This document shows, piece by piece, positions 5,861-6,318 of a DNA stretch of 6,318 nt. The DNA is taken from positions 1 to 6,318 of the forward strand of contig JALHWS010000161.1 of assembly GCA_022866885.1 (NCBI GenBank). The letters are read 5' to 3'. Origin of the DNA: Candidatus Microgenomates bacterium (GTDB taxonomy: Bacteria > Patescibacteriota > Microgenomatia > 2-02-FULL-39-11). Made by a program: the position numbers and the translations under genes. The notes under the pieces were generated by a model. It saw nothing but the letters and a program-made list of their open reading frames with translations, ran no database searches and was not told the origin of the DNA. Positions within the stretch are counted from its first letter, which is position 1, and each line of letters opens with the position of its first letter.

Positions 5861-6245
5861 AGTTCGAGAGTTTTTTAAGCGAATATCCGATTGCGGTACT
5901 TCCCCCCAAAATTACCCAAAGTAAATCATTCGGTCCGGTAGCCGGAATTTCAGCGGTTGTTACTCCGCCTTTGGTGGTATTTTGTCCACCTTTGGTTGTA
6001 TTTTGTCCGCCATAAAAAGCTGAAAGAGTAGGAGAAGGCATGGAAGTAGGTGAGATTTTATAAACAGCAGACGGAGTCAAAGTAGGTGTAATTTTGGGTG
6101 GAGTGGTCAAAGACGTAGACTTCATGAAAGGGAAAAACTGGCCAAGACGGGAACGCAGCGCCACCGCAATCCGTCCGCTTGAAAGGATGACGATGACGAT
6201 AAAGATAAAACCCAAAAAGACTAAAATTATTCTGCTTGATGACAT
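5844..6245 (-). CDS. Small surface protein with IPATG sortase-like sorting signal
   Basis: A 133-residue protein starting MSSSRIILVF. The frame extends to a TTG at 6293, but that codon is the first half of a perfect -35 box, so the ATG at 6245 is chosen. Residues 5-22 are an N-terminal membrane helix or uncleaved signal, followed by a basic stretch (R25, R32, R34), a Thr/Pro/Ser linker (about 42-77) and two GGQNTTK repeats (79-92). The C-terminus has the three parts of a cell-wall sorting signal: IPATG (100-104, fitting LPxTG), a hydrophobic run (108-123) and a basic tail (KK...YRR). Sortases cut such motifs between Thr and Gly and attach the protein to the wall or to a pilin. No sortase gene is in the window. 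Gene is likely real; the sorting call is motif-based. Confidence 0.75.
   Translation of the reverse strand: MSSSRIILVFLGFIFIVIVILSSGRIAVALRSRLGQFFPFMKSTSLTTPPKITPTLTPSAVYKISPTSMPSPTLSAFYGGQNTTKGGQNTTKGGVTTAEIPATGPNDLLWVILGGSTAIGYSLKKLSNFIYRR
5968..6009 (-). repeat. 21-base tandem repeat encoding GGQNTTK
   Basis: Two adjacent 21-base units (5968-5988 and 5989-6009) match at 19 of 21 positions and keep the reading frame. They lie just before the sorting signal and look like a recent slippage duplication in a spacer. Confidence 0.85.
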
Positions 6246-6264
6246 AATTAAATTAAGTTGGCCT

Positions 6265-6293
6265 ATAATAGACGATTTAAGGCAATCTGTCAA
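6265..6293 (-). promoter_or_regulatory. Near-consensus promoter of the sortase-signal gene
   Basis: On the minus strand a perfect TTGACA (6288-6293), a 17-base spacer and TATTAT (6265-6270, 5 of 6). Start expected at about 6258, giving a leader of about 12-13 bases that is A/T-rich and lacks a Shine-Dalgarno. This is the strongest promoter in the window. Confidence 0.8.
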
Positions 6294-6298
6294 CCTTT

Positions 6299-6318
6299 AT
6301 GGTAAAATTGGTCTTTTA
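6299..6318 (+). CDS. Possible start of a divergent gene, cut by window end
   Basis: ATG at 6299 opens a frame (MVKLVF) that runs to the window edge. A TATAAT at 6264-6269 on this strand overlaps the opposing -10, but no good -35 accompanies it. Only six codons are visible, so this is speculative. Confidence 0.2.

Noticed and set aside
6246..6293. Upstream extension of the sortase-signal frame to a TTG at 6293
   Set aside because: That TTG is the first half of the TTGACA -35 box and lies upstream of the predicted transcription start.

Overview
The window looks like a piece of a moderately AT-rich genome from the Candidate Phyla Radiation (Patescibacteria), most likely a Microgenomates-type lineage. 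This is inferred from gene content and was not tested by a search. The clues are a large DUF4012 membrane protein, an LCP-like protein, several small surface proteins with one membrane segment and Pro/Thr/Ser linkers, a C-terminal SDEL..IE.D...TDL motif I associate with CPR proteins, and little or no Shine-Dalgarno signal. TGA ends two genes at natural positions, so the UGA-as-glycine code of Gracilibacteria/SR1 is unlikely.

Layout. Bases 1-2136 (+) hold a DUF4012 protein whose 5' end lies outside the window. It converges, with an 18-base overlap, on a LytR-CpsA-Psr-like (LCP) gene at 2119-3270 (-). Divergent from that is ribosomal protein L25 (rplY, 3342-4061, +), with a near-consensus promoter whose start point falls only a few bases before the ATG. 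A short gap (4062-4117) carries a palindromic sequence that I recognise as a widely dispersed bacterial repeat. A TPR-like membrane protein follows (4118-4645, -). It is divergent from a two-gene operon: a secreted helical protein with a Pro-Thr-Lys tail (4740-5387, +) and a one-pass membrane protein (5384-5860, +), joined by an ATGA overlap. The latter converges, with a 17-base overlap, on a small protein ending in an IPATG sortase-like sorting signal (5844-6245, -). Both stop codons of that pair lie inside a perfect hairpin.

How it fits together. Apart from L25, every gene encodes an envelope protein with a membrane anchor or signal peptide and, in most cases, a low-complexity linker that could cross the cell wall. 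The LCP and DUF4012 proteins suggest cell-wall polymer or surface work. The IPATG protein suggests that a sortase is encoded elsewhere. A consistent second theme is gene expression. Promoters can be placed for several genes, and predicted transcription starts fall 0 to about 13 bases from the chosen start codons. This points to leaderless or near-leaderless mRNAs and corrects several apparent longer reading frames that would start inside promoters.
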